In this document: piece by piece, positions 1-7,240 of the stretch
Layout of the letters: every line of letters starts with the position of its first letter
Numbering within the stretch: the first letter of the stretch is position 1
Source of the DNA: Bacteroidota bacterium
GTDB taxonomy: Bacteria; Bacteroidota; Bacteroidia; 2-12-FULL-35-15
Direction of reading: 5' to 3'
Assembly (NCBI GenBank): GCA_023251855.1
Contig: JAHEYA010000005.1
Span: 1 to 10,781 of the forward strand
Length of the DNA stretch: 10,781 nt
Program-made: the position numbers and the translations under genes
The notes under the pieces: model-generated
What the model was told of the DNA's origin: nothing
Seen by the model: the letters and a program-made list of their open reading frames with translations, nothing else
Databases searched by the model: none

Positions 1-1067
1 AAATCCAGTTTGCGTTTTTGGCCTTTTGCTATTAATGTAGCCCGCATGGCGGGGTCTTTATAAAGGTATAACATAGCATTGGCAATGGAATCAACTGAAA
101 ATGGGTCGACCAGCAAAGCTCCGTCCTGAGCTATTTCCGGCATAGATGTAACGTTGCTTGTAATTACTGGGGTATCACAATTCATAGCTTCCAATATGGG
201 TATTCCGAAACCTTCAAAATAAGGAACATAGGTTAATGCAAAGGCAGCACCAAAAACATTTTTAAGCTCTTCGGGCAACAAGCGTCCCATAAAAATTACG
301 TCATCTTTATACTTCATATTCAGATACGTATGCTTTAATTCGCTTGTCCAGTAATACTTTTCACCCACAATCAACATTTTCATTTCGTTTGACTGCATGC
401 TTTTAAATTGATCAAATGCGTTGAGCAAACGCGAAATGTTTTTACGAGGATGTAATGCTCCCACAAATAAAAAATAGTCGCAATTTTTAGAAAATTTTTG
501 CTTTGTTTGTTGTTGTATAGCTTCACTAATAGGCTGATATAAGGTATTACAACCATTATATACTACATCTATTTTGTTTGGGTCGATCTTATATTGTTTT
601 ATAATATCGTTTTTAGAAAACTCCGAAACAGTTGCTATTCGTGTTGCTTTACTTGCAAACTTCGGAAAAAAGTAGTTGTAATAATAACGAACTAAAAAAG
701 GCAGATCCTTCGGATAATGTTTAAAATTAAGATCGTGAATTACTGCCAACTGCTTTACATCAGCATTGAGTGATAGGTATCCATCAGGCGAAATAAAAAG
801 GTCGGGCTTAAATTTATTTAAAAAATCAGCAACCGAAAATTCAAACCACCAATAAAATAAAAACGGGTGACGGGCCTGTGGCGAAAGGATAAGCGGAGTA
901 ACATTATCCGAAAAAATAAATTCTTCATCAAAATCACGATCGAATAAAAAAATAAAATGATGCTCCGGATGACTGGTAGTAATGCGTTTGAGAGTTTCGT
1001 AAGTGAACCAACCAATGCCTTCCAATTTGTTTTTTAGCAGTAAACGTGTATTTACAACTATTTCCAA
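1..1067 (-). CDS. Glycosyltransferase family 4 (GT-B fold), C-terminus cut by window edge
   Basis: Reading the minus strand gives 355 codons with no stop up to base 1. The protein resembles GT4 retaining glycosyltransferases, which move a sugar from a nucleotide-sugar donor to a glycan acceptor at the cytoplasmic membrane face. Visible features are an N-terminal acceptor-side Rossmann start (EIVVNTRLL), a glycine-containing loop (LEGIGWFTYE, about residues 15-24), IHDLNF (110-115), TVSEFSK (146-152), the inter-domain VGALHPRKN (202-210), and the donor-site EGFGIPILEAM (285-295) with its E-x7-E arrangement, followed by NVTSMPE (305-311). Family members are usually about 370-380 residues, so only some 20 residues should be missing. 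No in-frame ATG precedes the conserved N-terminus: an in-frame stop lies 10 codons upstream of the TTG at 1067-1065, so TTG is the best start, behind an A-rich leader. It is divergent from the methyltransferase gene. Substrate and linkage cannot be read from sequence. Family is certain; the start codon is less so. Confidence 0.9.
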   Translation of the reverse strand, partial: MEIVVNTRLLLKNKLEGIGWFTYETLKRITTSHPEHHFIFLFDRDFDEEFIFSDNVTPLILSPQARHPFLFYWWFEFSVADFLNKFKPDLFISPDGYLSLNADVKQLAVIHDLNFKHYPKDLPFLVRYYYNYFFPKFASKATRIATVSEFSKNDIIKQYKIDPNKIDVVYNGCNTLYQPISEAIQQQTKQKFSKNCDYFLFVGALHPRKNISRLLNAFDQFKSMQSNEMKMLIVGEKYYWTSELKHTYLNMKYKDDVIFMGRLLPEELKNVFGAAFALTYVPYFEGFGIPILEAMNCDTPVITSNVTSMPEIAQDGALLVDPFSVDSIANAMLYLYKDPAMRATLIAKGQKRKLD

Positions 1068-1089
1068 GTGTTTCTTTTTTAGTTGTTTG

Positions 1090-1097
1090 CGAAATTA
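1090..1097 (-). promoter_or_regulatory. Possible -7 promoter element for the glycosyltransferase
   Basis: The minus strand reads TAATTTCG here, one base off the Bacteroidota -7 consensus TAnnTTTG. It lies 22 bases upstream of the proposed TTG start, so transcription would begin just ahead of that codon, which fits the late start. A TTG at the -33 side is present only at a long spacing (24 bases), so the match is weak. Confidence 0.25.
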
Positions 1098-1166
1098 CGG
1101 ATTTTCTTTTTGACCCCAGTCCAAGCTCTTTCTATGAAGAAACAGAGGGAGTACAAATAAAAATAA

Positions 1167-1174
1167 TACTTTTG
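1167..1174 (+). promoter_or_regulatory. Putative -7 element (TACTTTTG) abutting the methyltransferase start
   Basis: TACTTTTG matches the Bacteroidota -7 consensus TAnnTTTG exactly and ends two bases before the first ATG at 1177. Transcription from such an element normally starts several bases downstream of the G. The transcript would then have almost no leader, or would start past the first ATG and use the ATG at 1183. No TTG is found at the expected -33 distance, so the element may be fortuitous. Confidence 0.35.
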
Positions 1175-1176
1175 CC

Positions 1177-1920
1177 ATGTCAATGAAAACGGCAACTAAA
1201 TACATACTTCATAAATTGCTAGGGTTTAAAAACTACTTGTTTGTTTTTTCCTGGTTTAAAATACATACACTTAAACGAGATAAAAACGAAAAAGATTTTT
1301 TTCGGTTTCTAAGTCTTATTCCGAAAAACACCGCTGTGCTTGATATTGGGGCCAATATAGGAGTGATGACAGTTCATTTGGCTCGAGCAATAAAAAACGG
1401 TACTGTTTATAGTTTTGAGCCAATGCCTAATAATATTAGTGCTTTCAAACGAATTGTAAATTATTTTAAACTTAAAAACGTTATACTATTTGAAATCGCA
1501 TTGGGTAATTCTGAAGGAGAAATAGAAATGGTGATGCCTGTTATTAATGCAGTTCGGATGCATGGTTTGAGCCATGCGGTGCATGATTCTATTCCGGAAA
1601 ATAATCAGGGAGAACGGTTTAAAGTTCCATTGAAAATGCTGGATACTATGGAAATACTAACGAATCTTAAGCAACCAATAAGTGCTATAAAAATTGATGT
1701 CGAAAATTTTGAATATTTTGTTTTGGACGGAGCAAAAAAGTTGTTGGCAAAACACAAGCCTATTGTATATGCTGAGCTTTGGGAGAATGAGAATCGTAAA
1801 AAATGTTTTGATTTGTTCCACCAACTGGGCTATACTACTTTTACAGTTCGGGATAATAAGATGGTGGCATTTGACGTTTCGAGCCACAAAACACAAAATT
1901 TTATTTTTATTTGTAGTTAA
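1177..1920 (+). CDS. FkbM-family SAM-dependent methyltransferase
   Basis: This 247-residue protein has the FkbM methyltransferase layout and probably O-methylates a sugar hydroxyl, or a related glycan group, using S-adenosylmethionine. An N-terminal extension of about 50 residues precedes SAM motif I (AVLDIGANIG, about 53-62). The acidic residue that usually binds the SAM ribose is Glu81 in SFEPMPNN (79-86). The hallmark segment IKIDVENFEYFVLDGA (171-186) follows, then PIVYAELWENENR, and the protein ends in the usual beta-strand QNFIFI. In most relatives the hallmark is IDVEGFE; here Asn177 replaces the glycine. ATG at 1177 and ATG at 1183 (codon 3) are both possible starts, and the putative promoter element just upstream makes the second credible. 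It is the first of five same-strand polysaccharide genes, with a 110-base gap to the flippase, so it is likely a decoration enzyme for that glycan. The family is clear; the substrate is unknown. Confidence 0.92.
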   Translation: MSMKTATKYILHKLLGFKNYLFVFSWFKIHTLKRDKNEKDFFRFLSLIPKNTAVLDIGANIGVMTVHLARAIKNGTVYSFEPMPNNISAFKRIVNYFKLKNVILFEIALGNSEGEIEMVMPVINAVRMHGLSHAVHDSIPENNQGERFKVPLKMLDTMEILTNLKQPISAIKIDVENFEYFVLDGAKKLLAKHKPIVYAELWENENRKKCFDLFHQLGYTTFTVRDNKMVAFDVSSHKTQNFIFICS

Positions 1921-1977
1921 CGAATTTGCCAATCCTCCTATCCATAGCTTGTTTCACAAATTACTTAGATTTGGTTA

Positions 1978-2004
1978 TTGGTAGCAAACAGATTCGTAAA
2001 TTCG
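1978..2004 (+). promoter_or_regulatory. Weak candidate promoter upstream of the flippase gene
   Basis: TTG at 1978-1980 is followed after 16 bases by TAAATTCG (1997-2004), one base off TAnnTTTG, about 26 bases before the ATG at 2031. Both the spacing and the -7 match are imperfect. The flippase may equally be transcribed from upstream; the 110-base gap shows no terminator-like hairpin. Confidence 0.2.
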
Positions 2005-2030
2005 TTTTTTTTATTCGTTATCACTAGCTG

Positions 2031-3482
2031 ATGCAAAAAAAATTTGTTGCCAATCTTGCTTTTTTACTCATTATGAATTTGTTCATAAAGTCCATTTTTA
2101 TTTTGGGCTTTGATAGGGCAGTTCAAAACGAAGTAGGTGCTGCCAGCTATGGCATTTATTTCGCTATTTTTAATTTTTCTTTTATTCTTACTATTATTCT
2201 TGATTTTGGAATCACCAATTTCAACAATAAAAATATTGCTCAAAACAATCACCTTCTTACCAAACATTTTTCGGGGTTGTTTACACTAAAAATAATACTT
2301 GCAATAGGCTATATTATTGCAGTGGCAATAATTGGTTTAGCAATCGGTTACGATACGCGATTAATGAAACTGTTGCTGGTTCAGGGTTTCAACATGTTTT
2401 TGTTGTTTTTTATTAATTACCTGCGTTCAAATCTGGCGGGGTTGCATTTATTTAAAACGGATGCAATTGTATCCATACTCGACCGAACCATCTTAATATT
2501 TTTATGTATAATAATGCTTAAAACAGGAGTACTCAAAAACCCTGATGGCAATGGCATTATGTACTTTGTATATGCTCAAACATTTGCTTATTTAGTAAGT
2601 GCAATTACTGCATTTATTATTATTTTGAACAAAACACATTCGTTTAAACTGCAATGGAATTGGGTGTTTTCGTTGATGATATTAAAAAAGAGTTTACCTT
2701 TTGCTATACTTACTTTGTTAATGTCGTTTTATAATCGTATTGATACAGTTATGATAGAACGCCTTTTACCACAGGGTGTTGGAGATGTGCAATCGGGAAT
2801 TTATGCTCAGGCATTTCGATTGCTCGATGCTGTTAATATGATTGCTTTTTTAACAGCAGGTCAGCTATTGCCTATATTTTCAAGAATGTTGAAGCATAAG
2901 GAGTCGGTAGAACCGCTGGTAAAATTAATAAGTACATTGTTGCTTACAGCTGCTATTATTATCGGAATCAGTTGTGTTTTTTACAGTAAAGAATTAATGG
3001 GTTTGCTATACCCAGCTCATGTTAATGAATCGGCAAAAATATTCAGTTTGCTGATGTTGAGCTTTATTGCTGTTGCTACCACTTATATTTTTGGAACACT
3101 GCTTACTGCAAATGGCAATATGAAACAACTTAATATTATGGCAGCTTTTGGTATGGTGCTTAATATAACATTGAACCTTATACTTGTTAGGCAGCTTGAA
3201 GCTTTTGGCTCGGCAATTTCAAGTATGATCACCCAGTATCTTACTGCAATTATTCAGGTAATAATTGCTCAACGTATTTTTAAATTCAGGATCAACTATA
3301 AACTGATCAACACCTTTATCGTTTTTGCAGTTGGAGTTTTTGCAATAAACTATGGCTCTAAACTACTTCAGTTAAACTGGATAGTAAGCTTTGTGCTGAT
3401 GACACTAACTTGTGGATTATGGGCAATAGTTTCAGGGATGATAAATATCAAATCAATTTTACGCACTATTAAACAGGGGTAA
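2031..3482 (+). CDS. wzx: Wzx-type oligosaccharide flippase (MOP/MATE superfamily)
   Basis: This 483-residue protein is almost entirely hydrophobic, with roughly 12-14 membrane-spanning segments separated by short basic loops. That matches the usual size and topology of polysaccharide-synthase/Wzx flippases, which move undecaprenyl-pyrophosphate-linked repeat units from the cytoplasmic to the periplasmic side of the inner membrane. Visible family-like features are the N-terminal helix pair with FDRAVQNEVGAASYGIYFA (about 27-45), the DFGITNFNNKNIAQN stretch after the second helix (58-72), SLPFAILTLLMSFYNRIDTVMIERLL at the start of the second half, GIYAQAFRLLDAVNM, and a late NITLNLILVRQLEAFGSAISS segment typical of these transporters. 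The ATG at 2031 places the first helix at residue 5 onward, and no better start lies upstream. It sits between a glycan-modifying enzyme and the wzz/wzy genes, which supports a repeat-unit flippase. The symbol is functional, by family and context; Wzx proteins share little sequence identity. Confidence 0.88.
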   Translation: MQKKFVANLAFLLIMNLFIKSIFILGFDRAVQNEVGAASYGIYFAIFNFSFILTIILDFGITNFNNKNIAQNNHLLTKHFSGLFTLKIILAIGYIIAVAIIGLAIGYDTRLMKLLLVQGFNMFLLFFINYLRSNLAGLHLFKTDAIVSILDRTILIFLCIIMLKTGVLKNPDGNGIMYFVYAQTFAYLVSAITAFIIILNKTHSFKLQWNWVFSLMILKKSLPFAILTLLMSFYNRIDTVMIERLLPQGVGDVQSGIYAQAFRLLDAVNMIAFLTAGQLLPIFSRMLKHKESVEPLVKLISTLLLTAAIIIGISCVFYSKELMGLLYPAHVNESAKIFSLLMLSFIAVATTYIFGTLLTANGNMKQLNIMAAFGMVLNITLNLILVRQLEAFGSAISSMITQYLTAIIQVIIAQRIFKFRINYKLINTFIVFAVGVFAINYGSKLLQLNWIVSFVLMTLTCGLWAIVSGMINIKSILRTIKQG

Positions 3483-3531
3483 AAAAATAGTTTGCAATTA
3501 AATCAACCAGGACTCTATTCTATTTAAGCGA

Positions 3532-3626
3532 TTGCCAACTATTGTTTTTGCCAACTGCCAACTATTTTTAATTGCCAACTTTTTAATTGTCATTTGCCAA
3601 CTGTTTTTTATTGCCAATTGCCAATT
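3532..3626 (+). repeat. Degenerate TTGCCAACT / TTGCCAATT repeat array
   Basis: Seven copies of a nine-base word TTGCCAACT or a close variant begin at 3532, 3548, 3555, 3572, 3594, 3611 and 3618. Two pairs (3548/3555 and 3611/3618) overlap with a seven-base period (unit TGCCAAC or TTGCCAA). The other copies are separated by T/A-rich spacers of 16-22 bases start to start. A degenerate copy (TTGTCA) lies near 3588. The array fills most of the 187-base gap between the flippase gene and the first wzz gene. Similar short GCCAA-type repeats are, as I recall, scattered in intergenic DNA of many Bacteroidota; no function is shown by the sequence. Confidence 0.85.
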
Positions 3627-3639
3627 TTTTCTATTTTTG
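3611..3639 (+). promoter_or_regulatory. Putative Bacteroidota promoter for the wzz-wzz-wzy genes
   Basis: TTG at 3611-3613, an 18-base spacer, and TATTTTTG at 3632-3639 match the TTG / TAnnTTTG promoter form of Bacteroidota. The same TTG-N18-TAnnTTTG arrangement occurs upstream of purT in this window. The -33 TTG lies inside the sixth copy of the neighbouring heptamer array, so the repeats form part of the promoter. The element ends 30 bases before the ATG at 3670, leaving room for a short A-rich leader. Confidence 0.55.
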
Positions 3640-3669
3640 TTGCCCCAAGGGAATTTTAGATAATAAAAA

Positions 3670-4692
3670 ATGAATAATAAAGCTCAGGAAACAGACGAAT
3701 TTAACTCACTAAATCTGTTACAACTTATCTATAAATGGCGTAAACCAATTGCAATTATTGGTATTGCCGCTATTGTGATCTCAAGCATTATTGCGCTAAT
3801 GATTCGCGAAAAATATAAATCAATTGTAATTCTATTTCCGGCAACTACCAGTTCTATTTCAAAAGCTCTTTTAAGCGATAACAGTTTTAAGCAGGAGGAT
3901 GTGCTTGAGTTTGGTGGAGAAGATGAAGCTGAACAAATGCTTCAGATATTAAATTCGGATGAAATAAGAACTAAGATCTGTGAAAAATATAATTTACTGA
4001 GACATTATGGTATCAGCCCTTCCGACAAGTTTAAGCGCACCAAGTTGTATGATGAGTTCCAAAGCAATATTACTTTTAAACGAACAGAATACATGTCCGT
4101 AAAAATTGAAGTACTGGATAATAATGCAGATACTGCTGCTCTTATTGCCAACGACATTTCTGCCTTACATGATTCTACTAAAATTCGCATGCAACGGGAA
4201 CGTGCAACACAGGCTTTAAAAATTGTGAAAAAAGAATATTTCGATAAAGTTGCCGATGTAAAACGAATGACCGATTCCATAAAAATAATCAACAGTTATG
4301 GTTTGTACGATTATGAATCGCAATCAGAAGTAACCACCGAACAATATGCTATTGCCATCTCAAAAGGCGATCAGCGTGCAGTAAAGGCTCTTGAAGAAAA
4401 ATTAAAACTTATTGCAAACTATGGTAGTGTATATGTATCGCTGCGTGACAATTTGGAATTTCAACGAAAACAACTCAATTTATTAAAAACCAAATATGAA
4501 GAAACAAAAGCAGACGTTGAGCAAATACTTCCTCAAAAGTTTGTGGTAAGCAATGCTTTTCCAGCCGAAAAAAAATCGTACCCCGTACGATGGGTAATTG
4601 TTGTTGTTTCAACGTTAGCTTCGCTGCTATTAGCAGTTATCGCAATTTTATTGATAGAAAACACGAAACAGATCGATCTTAAAGACACATGA
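3670..4692 (+). CDS. Wzz-family chain-length determinant, first paralogue
   Basis: This 340-residue inner-membrane polysaccharide co-polymerase would set the length of the glycan made by the Wzy polymerase. It has the standard plan: a short cytoplasmic N-terminus, TM1 (about 26-46), a large periplasmic part that is helical and coiled-coil-like from about 165 to 290, a proline-containing segment FPAEKKSYPVRW (297-308), TM2 (308-329), and a charged cytoplasmic tail. There is no Walker-box or tyrosine-rich kinase domain after TM2, so it is of the PCP-1 (kinase-less) type rather than Wzc-like. Start ATG 3670 sits behind an A-rich leader (TAATAAAAA) without a Shine-Dalgarno sequence, as is usual in Bacteroidota. 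A second, clearly related gene follows after 36 bases. The pair shares QSNxxxKRT, LxDYExQ, and VVSxxFPA(E/D)KKSYP(V/I)RW. No symbol is given because it is unclear which of the two is the main regulator. Confidence 0.88.
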   Translation: MNNKAQETDEFNSLNLLQLIYKWRKPIAIIGIAAIVISSIIALMIREKYKSIVILFPATTSSISKALLSDNSFKQEDVLEFGGEDEAEQMLQILNSDEIRTKICEKYNLLRHYGISPSDKFKRTKLYDEFQSNITFKRTEYMSVKIEVLDNNADTAALIANDISALHDSTKIRMQRERATQALKIVKKEYFDKVADVKRMTDSIKIINSYGLYDYESQSEVTTEQYAIAISKGDQRAVKALEEKLKLIANYGSVYVSLRDNLEFQRKQLNLLKTKYEETKADVEQILPQKFVVSNAFPAEKKSYPVRWVIVVVSTLASLLLAVIAILLIENTKQIDLKDT

Positions 4693-4701
4693 ATTTTAGA
4701 T
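4691..4701 (+). repeat. Second copy of an 11-base leader repeat (GAATTTTAGAT)
   Basis: GAATTTTAGAT here is identical to 3651-3661 ahead of the first wzz gene; this copy starts inside the stop codon of that gene. The copies are 1040 bases apart, close to one gene length. A shorter relative (GGTTTTAGTTTT, 5718-5729) precedes the next gene. It may be a trace of tandem duplication or chance in A/T-rich DNA. Confidence 0.4.
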
Positions 4702-4728
4702 TTTCGTACTACGAAATTTTCTAAATTA

Positions 4729-5706
4729 ATGCTGTACATGCAGCCACTAAAAATAACTAATGTAATGGACGAATATTCAGAAAGCAACTCTTATTTTATT
4801 ACACTAATAATGAAATGGAAAACTCATTTTATAGTGATTACTGTTGCATCTATTTTGCTTGCCCTTGTTTTTTCAAGTGAGTTTTTTATTCATCCGCATT
4901 ATAAATCCTTTGCTATTGTTTACCCGTCTAACATTATTCCATATAGCTCCGAAACGCCATCAGAGCAGCTATTGCAACTTTCCGAGTCGTCAGATATACG
5001 AAAAACGGTAATCGATAAATTTAAACTGACAGCCCATTATAATATAGATACAGCTGCAAAATCAGGTTTTTCCGATTTAATAAATAGGTACCAGTCAAAT
5101 GTGGAGGTAAAACGAACCCAATTTAATTCCATTGAAATTGTAGTGTTTGATACCGATCCCAAATTGGCATGTGAAATGGTAACGGAGATTATTAATTCTC
5201 TGAATCTTAAAGCTAGGAATCTTCAACGTGAAAAAACAAAAGAGTTGGTGATAATTATTCATGACCAGCTTCAGGTGAAAAAAAGACAAGTTGATTCAAT
5301 CACCACTGCATTGCAGGAATTGAGAGTAAAATATCAATTATTAGATTATGAAACTCAGGTGAAAGAAGTTACCAGAGGCTATTTACAAGCATTGAGCTCA
5401 GGTAAAAATGTTAAAGACATAGATGTGTTGAAGCGCAACCTGGAAGAAAAAGGCGGAGTATACTATCAATTACAACAAACATTTAATGTGATATTAGATA
5501 GTTATAATGCTACCAAATTAGAGTATGATAAAACCGTGAGCGATCTATACAAGGATCTAACTTATACAAATGTGGTAAGTAAACCATTTCCGGCCGATAA
5601 AAAATCATATCCTATCCGCTGGCTCATAGCGCTTGCTTCAGCAGCTTCTTCCAACTTATTTTTGTTTCTGATCTTAATGATTGGTTCGGGGAAAAAGAAA
5701 TTGTAA
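4729..5706 (+). CDS. Wzz-family chain-length determinant, second paralogue
   Basis: The second kinase-less polysaccharide co-polymerase has 325 residues from ATG 4729. Its order matches its neighbour: TM1 (about 33-53), a periplasmic region with QSNVEVKRTQFNSIEI (122-137), a long helical stretch (about 160-270) containing LLDYETQ (204-210), then VVSKPFPADKKSYPIRW (282-298), TM2 (298-318) and a short lysine-rich tail GKKKL. It lacks the glutamate-rich insertion near residue 75-90 of the first copy. The start is uncertain: ATGs at 4729, 4738 and 4765 are all in frame. The last gives an N-terminus closer in length to typical Wzz proteins and follows an A-rich leader, while the distance from start to TM1 in the first paralogue is intermediate. 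The genes are spaced 36 bases on each side and run on one strand, so co-transcription with wzz1 and wzy is likely. It may form mixed oligomers with the first copy or set a second modal length; neither can be shown here. Confidence 0.86.
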   Translation: MLYMQPLKITNVMDEYSESNSYFITLIMKWKTHFIVITVASILLALVFSSEFFIHPHYKSFAIVYPSNIIPYSSETPSEQLLQLSESSDIRKTVIDKFKLTAHYNIDTAAKSGFSDLINRYQSNVEVKRTQFNSIEIVVFDTDPKLACEMVTEIINSLNLKARNLQREKTKELVIIIHDQLQVKKRQVDSITTALQELRVKYQLLDYETQVKEVTRGYLQALSSGKNVKDIDVLKRNLEEKGGVYYQLQQTFNVILDSYNATKLEYDKTVSDLYKDLTYTNVVSKPFPADKKSYPIRWLIALASAASSNLFLFLILMIGSGKKKL

Positions 5707-5742
5707 ACAACCTCTAAGGTTTTAGTTTTAAAAAATCAACAA

Positions 5743-7194
5743 TTGCCGGAGCTACAGCAAAAATATATTAAGTGGGTATATGCCTTAAGCATAGCATTTA
5801 TTCTTTTGAATGCAGTATTTACCTATTTCGAATTTTATTATTTCAATTTACTTCCTGCCGTTTTATTGATTGTGCTACTTGCCCTTTTTTCATTAGATAA
5901 ACTTATTTTAGTTGTTGTTTTTCTTACCCCTTTAGCTATAAACCTGCAGCATCTGGAAGGGGGCTTAGGGCTTAGCTTACCCACCGAGCCAATAATTTTT
6001 GGCATCATGATTATTTTTATACTGAAACAATTGCATAAAAACACGTTGAATGCCCAAGTGATGAAGCATCCCGTTTCAATAGCAATTATTATTAACCTGA
6101 TTTGGATATTTATTACATCTATCACCAGCGAAATCCCTATAGTATCCTTTAAGTTTTTAATTTCACGTTTATGGTTTGTAATTACTTTTTATTTTATTGC
6201 CACCGAATTATTTAAAGAGTATTCGAATATTAAAAAATTTTACTGGCTGTATATCATCGCATTTACACTTGTTATTTTTTATACCTTGTATGTTCACTCT
6301 TTACTAGGATTTGCAGAGGAACCGGCAAATTATGTGATGGCTCCTTTTTATAACGACCATACTGTTTATGGAGCCATGATCGCAATGTTTTTTCCGGCTT
6401 TACTGTTTTTTATTTTGAATAAAAAATATTCCACAAGTATTAAAACAGCTGCATTTTTAGTTTTCGTTATTTATAGTATAGCGTTAATTTTTTCATACAC
6501 TCGTGCAGCCTGGCTCAGCCTTGTAGTGGCTTTATTAGTTTACATCCTATTGTTGTTCCGCATTAAATTTCGCACTATTTTGTTCACCTCTTTAGCCTTG
6601 GCCACAGTTTTAATAACTTACCAAACCGAGATAGTAATGAAGTTGGAAAAAAACAGACAAGATGCATCCGAAGACTTTGATAAACATATTGAATCTATTT
6701 CCAATATTTCAACAGACGCCTCTAATCTGGAGAGGCTGAATCGCTGGAACGCAGCTTTTCGAATGTTTGAACAACGCCCAGTTTTTGGTTGGGGACCGGG
6801 AACGTACAGTTTTGAATATGCCCCATTTCAGCATTCTCATGAAAAAACAATTATCAGCACCAATATGGGCGACAGAGGAAATGCGCATAGCGAATATATC
6901 GGGCCATTGTGCGAATCAGGTATATTGGGAGCTCTTACTTTTCTTGCAATTGTAATTAGTACACTCTTTACAGGATTCAGATTGTATTATACTACTGAAG
7001 ATAATGAAACAAAAAAAATTGTTTTAATAACACTTTTGGGCTTTGTAACCTATATTGTTCATGGAGCCTTAAATAATTTTTTAGATACCGACAAGGCATC
7101 CGTTCCCTTTTGGGGATTTATAGCAATGCTTGTTGCAATAGATGTGCACCATAAATCAACCACATTTAAAAAGCAAGAGGGAGAACGTTTTTAA
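5743..7194 (+). CDS. O-antigen polymerase/ligase family (Wzy/WaaL-type) membrane protein
   Basis: This 483-residue inner-membrane protein has about 10-12 hydrophobic helices and a large periplasmic loop. It belongs to the O-antigen ligase/polymerase (Wzy_C) group, which joins lipid-linked glycans on the periplasmic face. Supporting motifs are FYNDHTVYGAMIAMFFP (202-218), SYTRAAWLSL (251-260), and the loop from about 300 to 395 with RLNRWNAAFRMFEQRPVFGWGPG (331-353) and GNAHSEYIGPLCESGILG (379-396). The conserved Arg, Trp, Pro, Gly, His and Glu positions of the family are all present. The start is a TTG at 5743: there is no ATG between the upstream in-frame stop (5704-5706, the stop of the preceding gene) and codon 88, and starting at TTG keeps the first helix intact. 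The sequence alone cannot separate a Wzy polymerase from a WaaL ligase. Next to wzx and two wzz genes, polymerase is the better guess. Confidence 0.88.
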   Translation: MPELQQKYIKWVYALSIAFILLNAVFTYFEFYYFNLLPAVLLIVLLALFSLDKLILVVVFLTPLAINLQHLEGGLGLSLPTEPIIFGIMIIFILKQLHKNTLNAQVMKHPVSIAIIINLIWIFITSITSEIPIVSFKFLISRLWFVITFYFIATELFKEYSNIKKFYWLYIIAFTLVIFYTLYVHSLLGFAEEPANYVMAPFYNDHTVYGAMIAMFFPALLFFILNKKYSTSIKTAAFLVFVIYSIALIFSYTRAAWLSLVVALLVYILLLFRIKFRTILFTSLALATVLITYQTEIVMKLEKNRQDASEDFDKHIESISNISTDASNLERLNRWNAAFRMFEQRPVFGWGPGTYSFEYAPFQHSHEKTIISTNMGDRGNAHSEYIGPLCESGILGALTFLAIVISTLFTGFRLYYTTEDNETKKIVLITLLGFVTYIVHGALNNFLDTDKASVPFWGFIAMLVAIDVHHKSTTFKKQEGERF

Positions 7195-7240
7195 AAAGCA
7201 CCACAAACAGAAGTCCACCATAAGTCTGATCTCCAAAGAA

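Noticed and set aside
818..1015. 65-residue minus-strand open frame inside the glycosyltransferase region
   Set aside because: It lies in another frame of the same strand as a well-conserved GT4 gene and has no recognisable domain; it is a shadow.
1694..1984. Plus-strand frame overlapping the end of the methyltransferase and the gap after it
   Set aside because: Most of it is out of frame with the intact FkbM gene, and the extra 64 bases show no coding character or leader.
3532..3626. Possible CRISPR array
   Set aside because: The repeat unit is only 7-9 bases and the spacers are 0-13 bases, A/T-rich and irregular; no cas genes are in the window.
4576..4590. Perfect hairpin TCGTAC-CCC-GTACGA inside the first wzz gene
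   Set aside because: It falls in the conserved SYPVR codons in mid-gene with no T run; a six-base stem of this kind can arise by chance.
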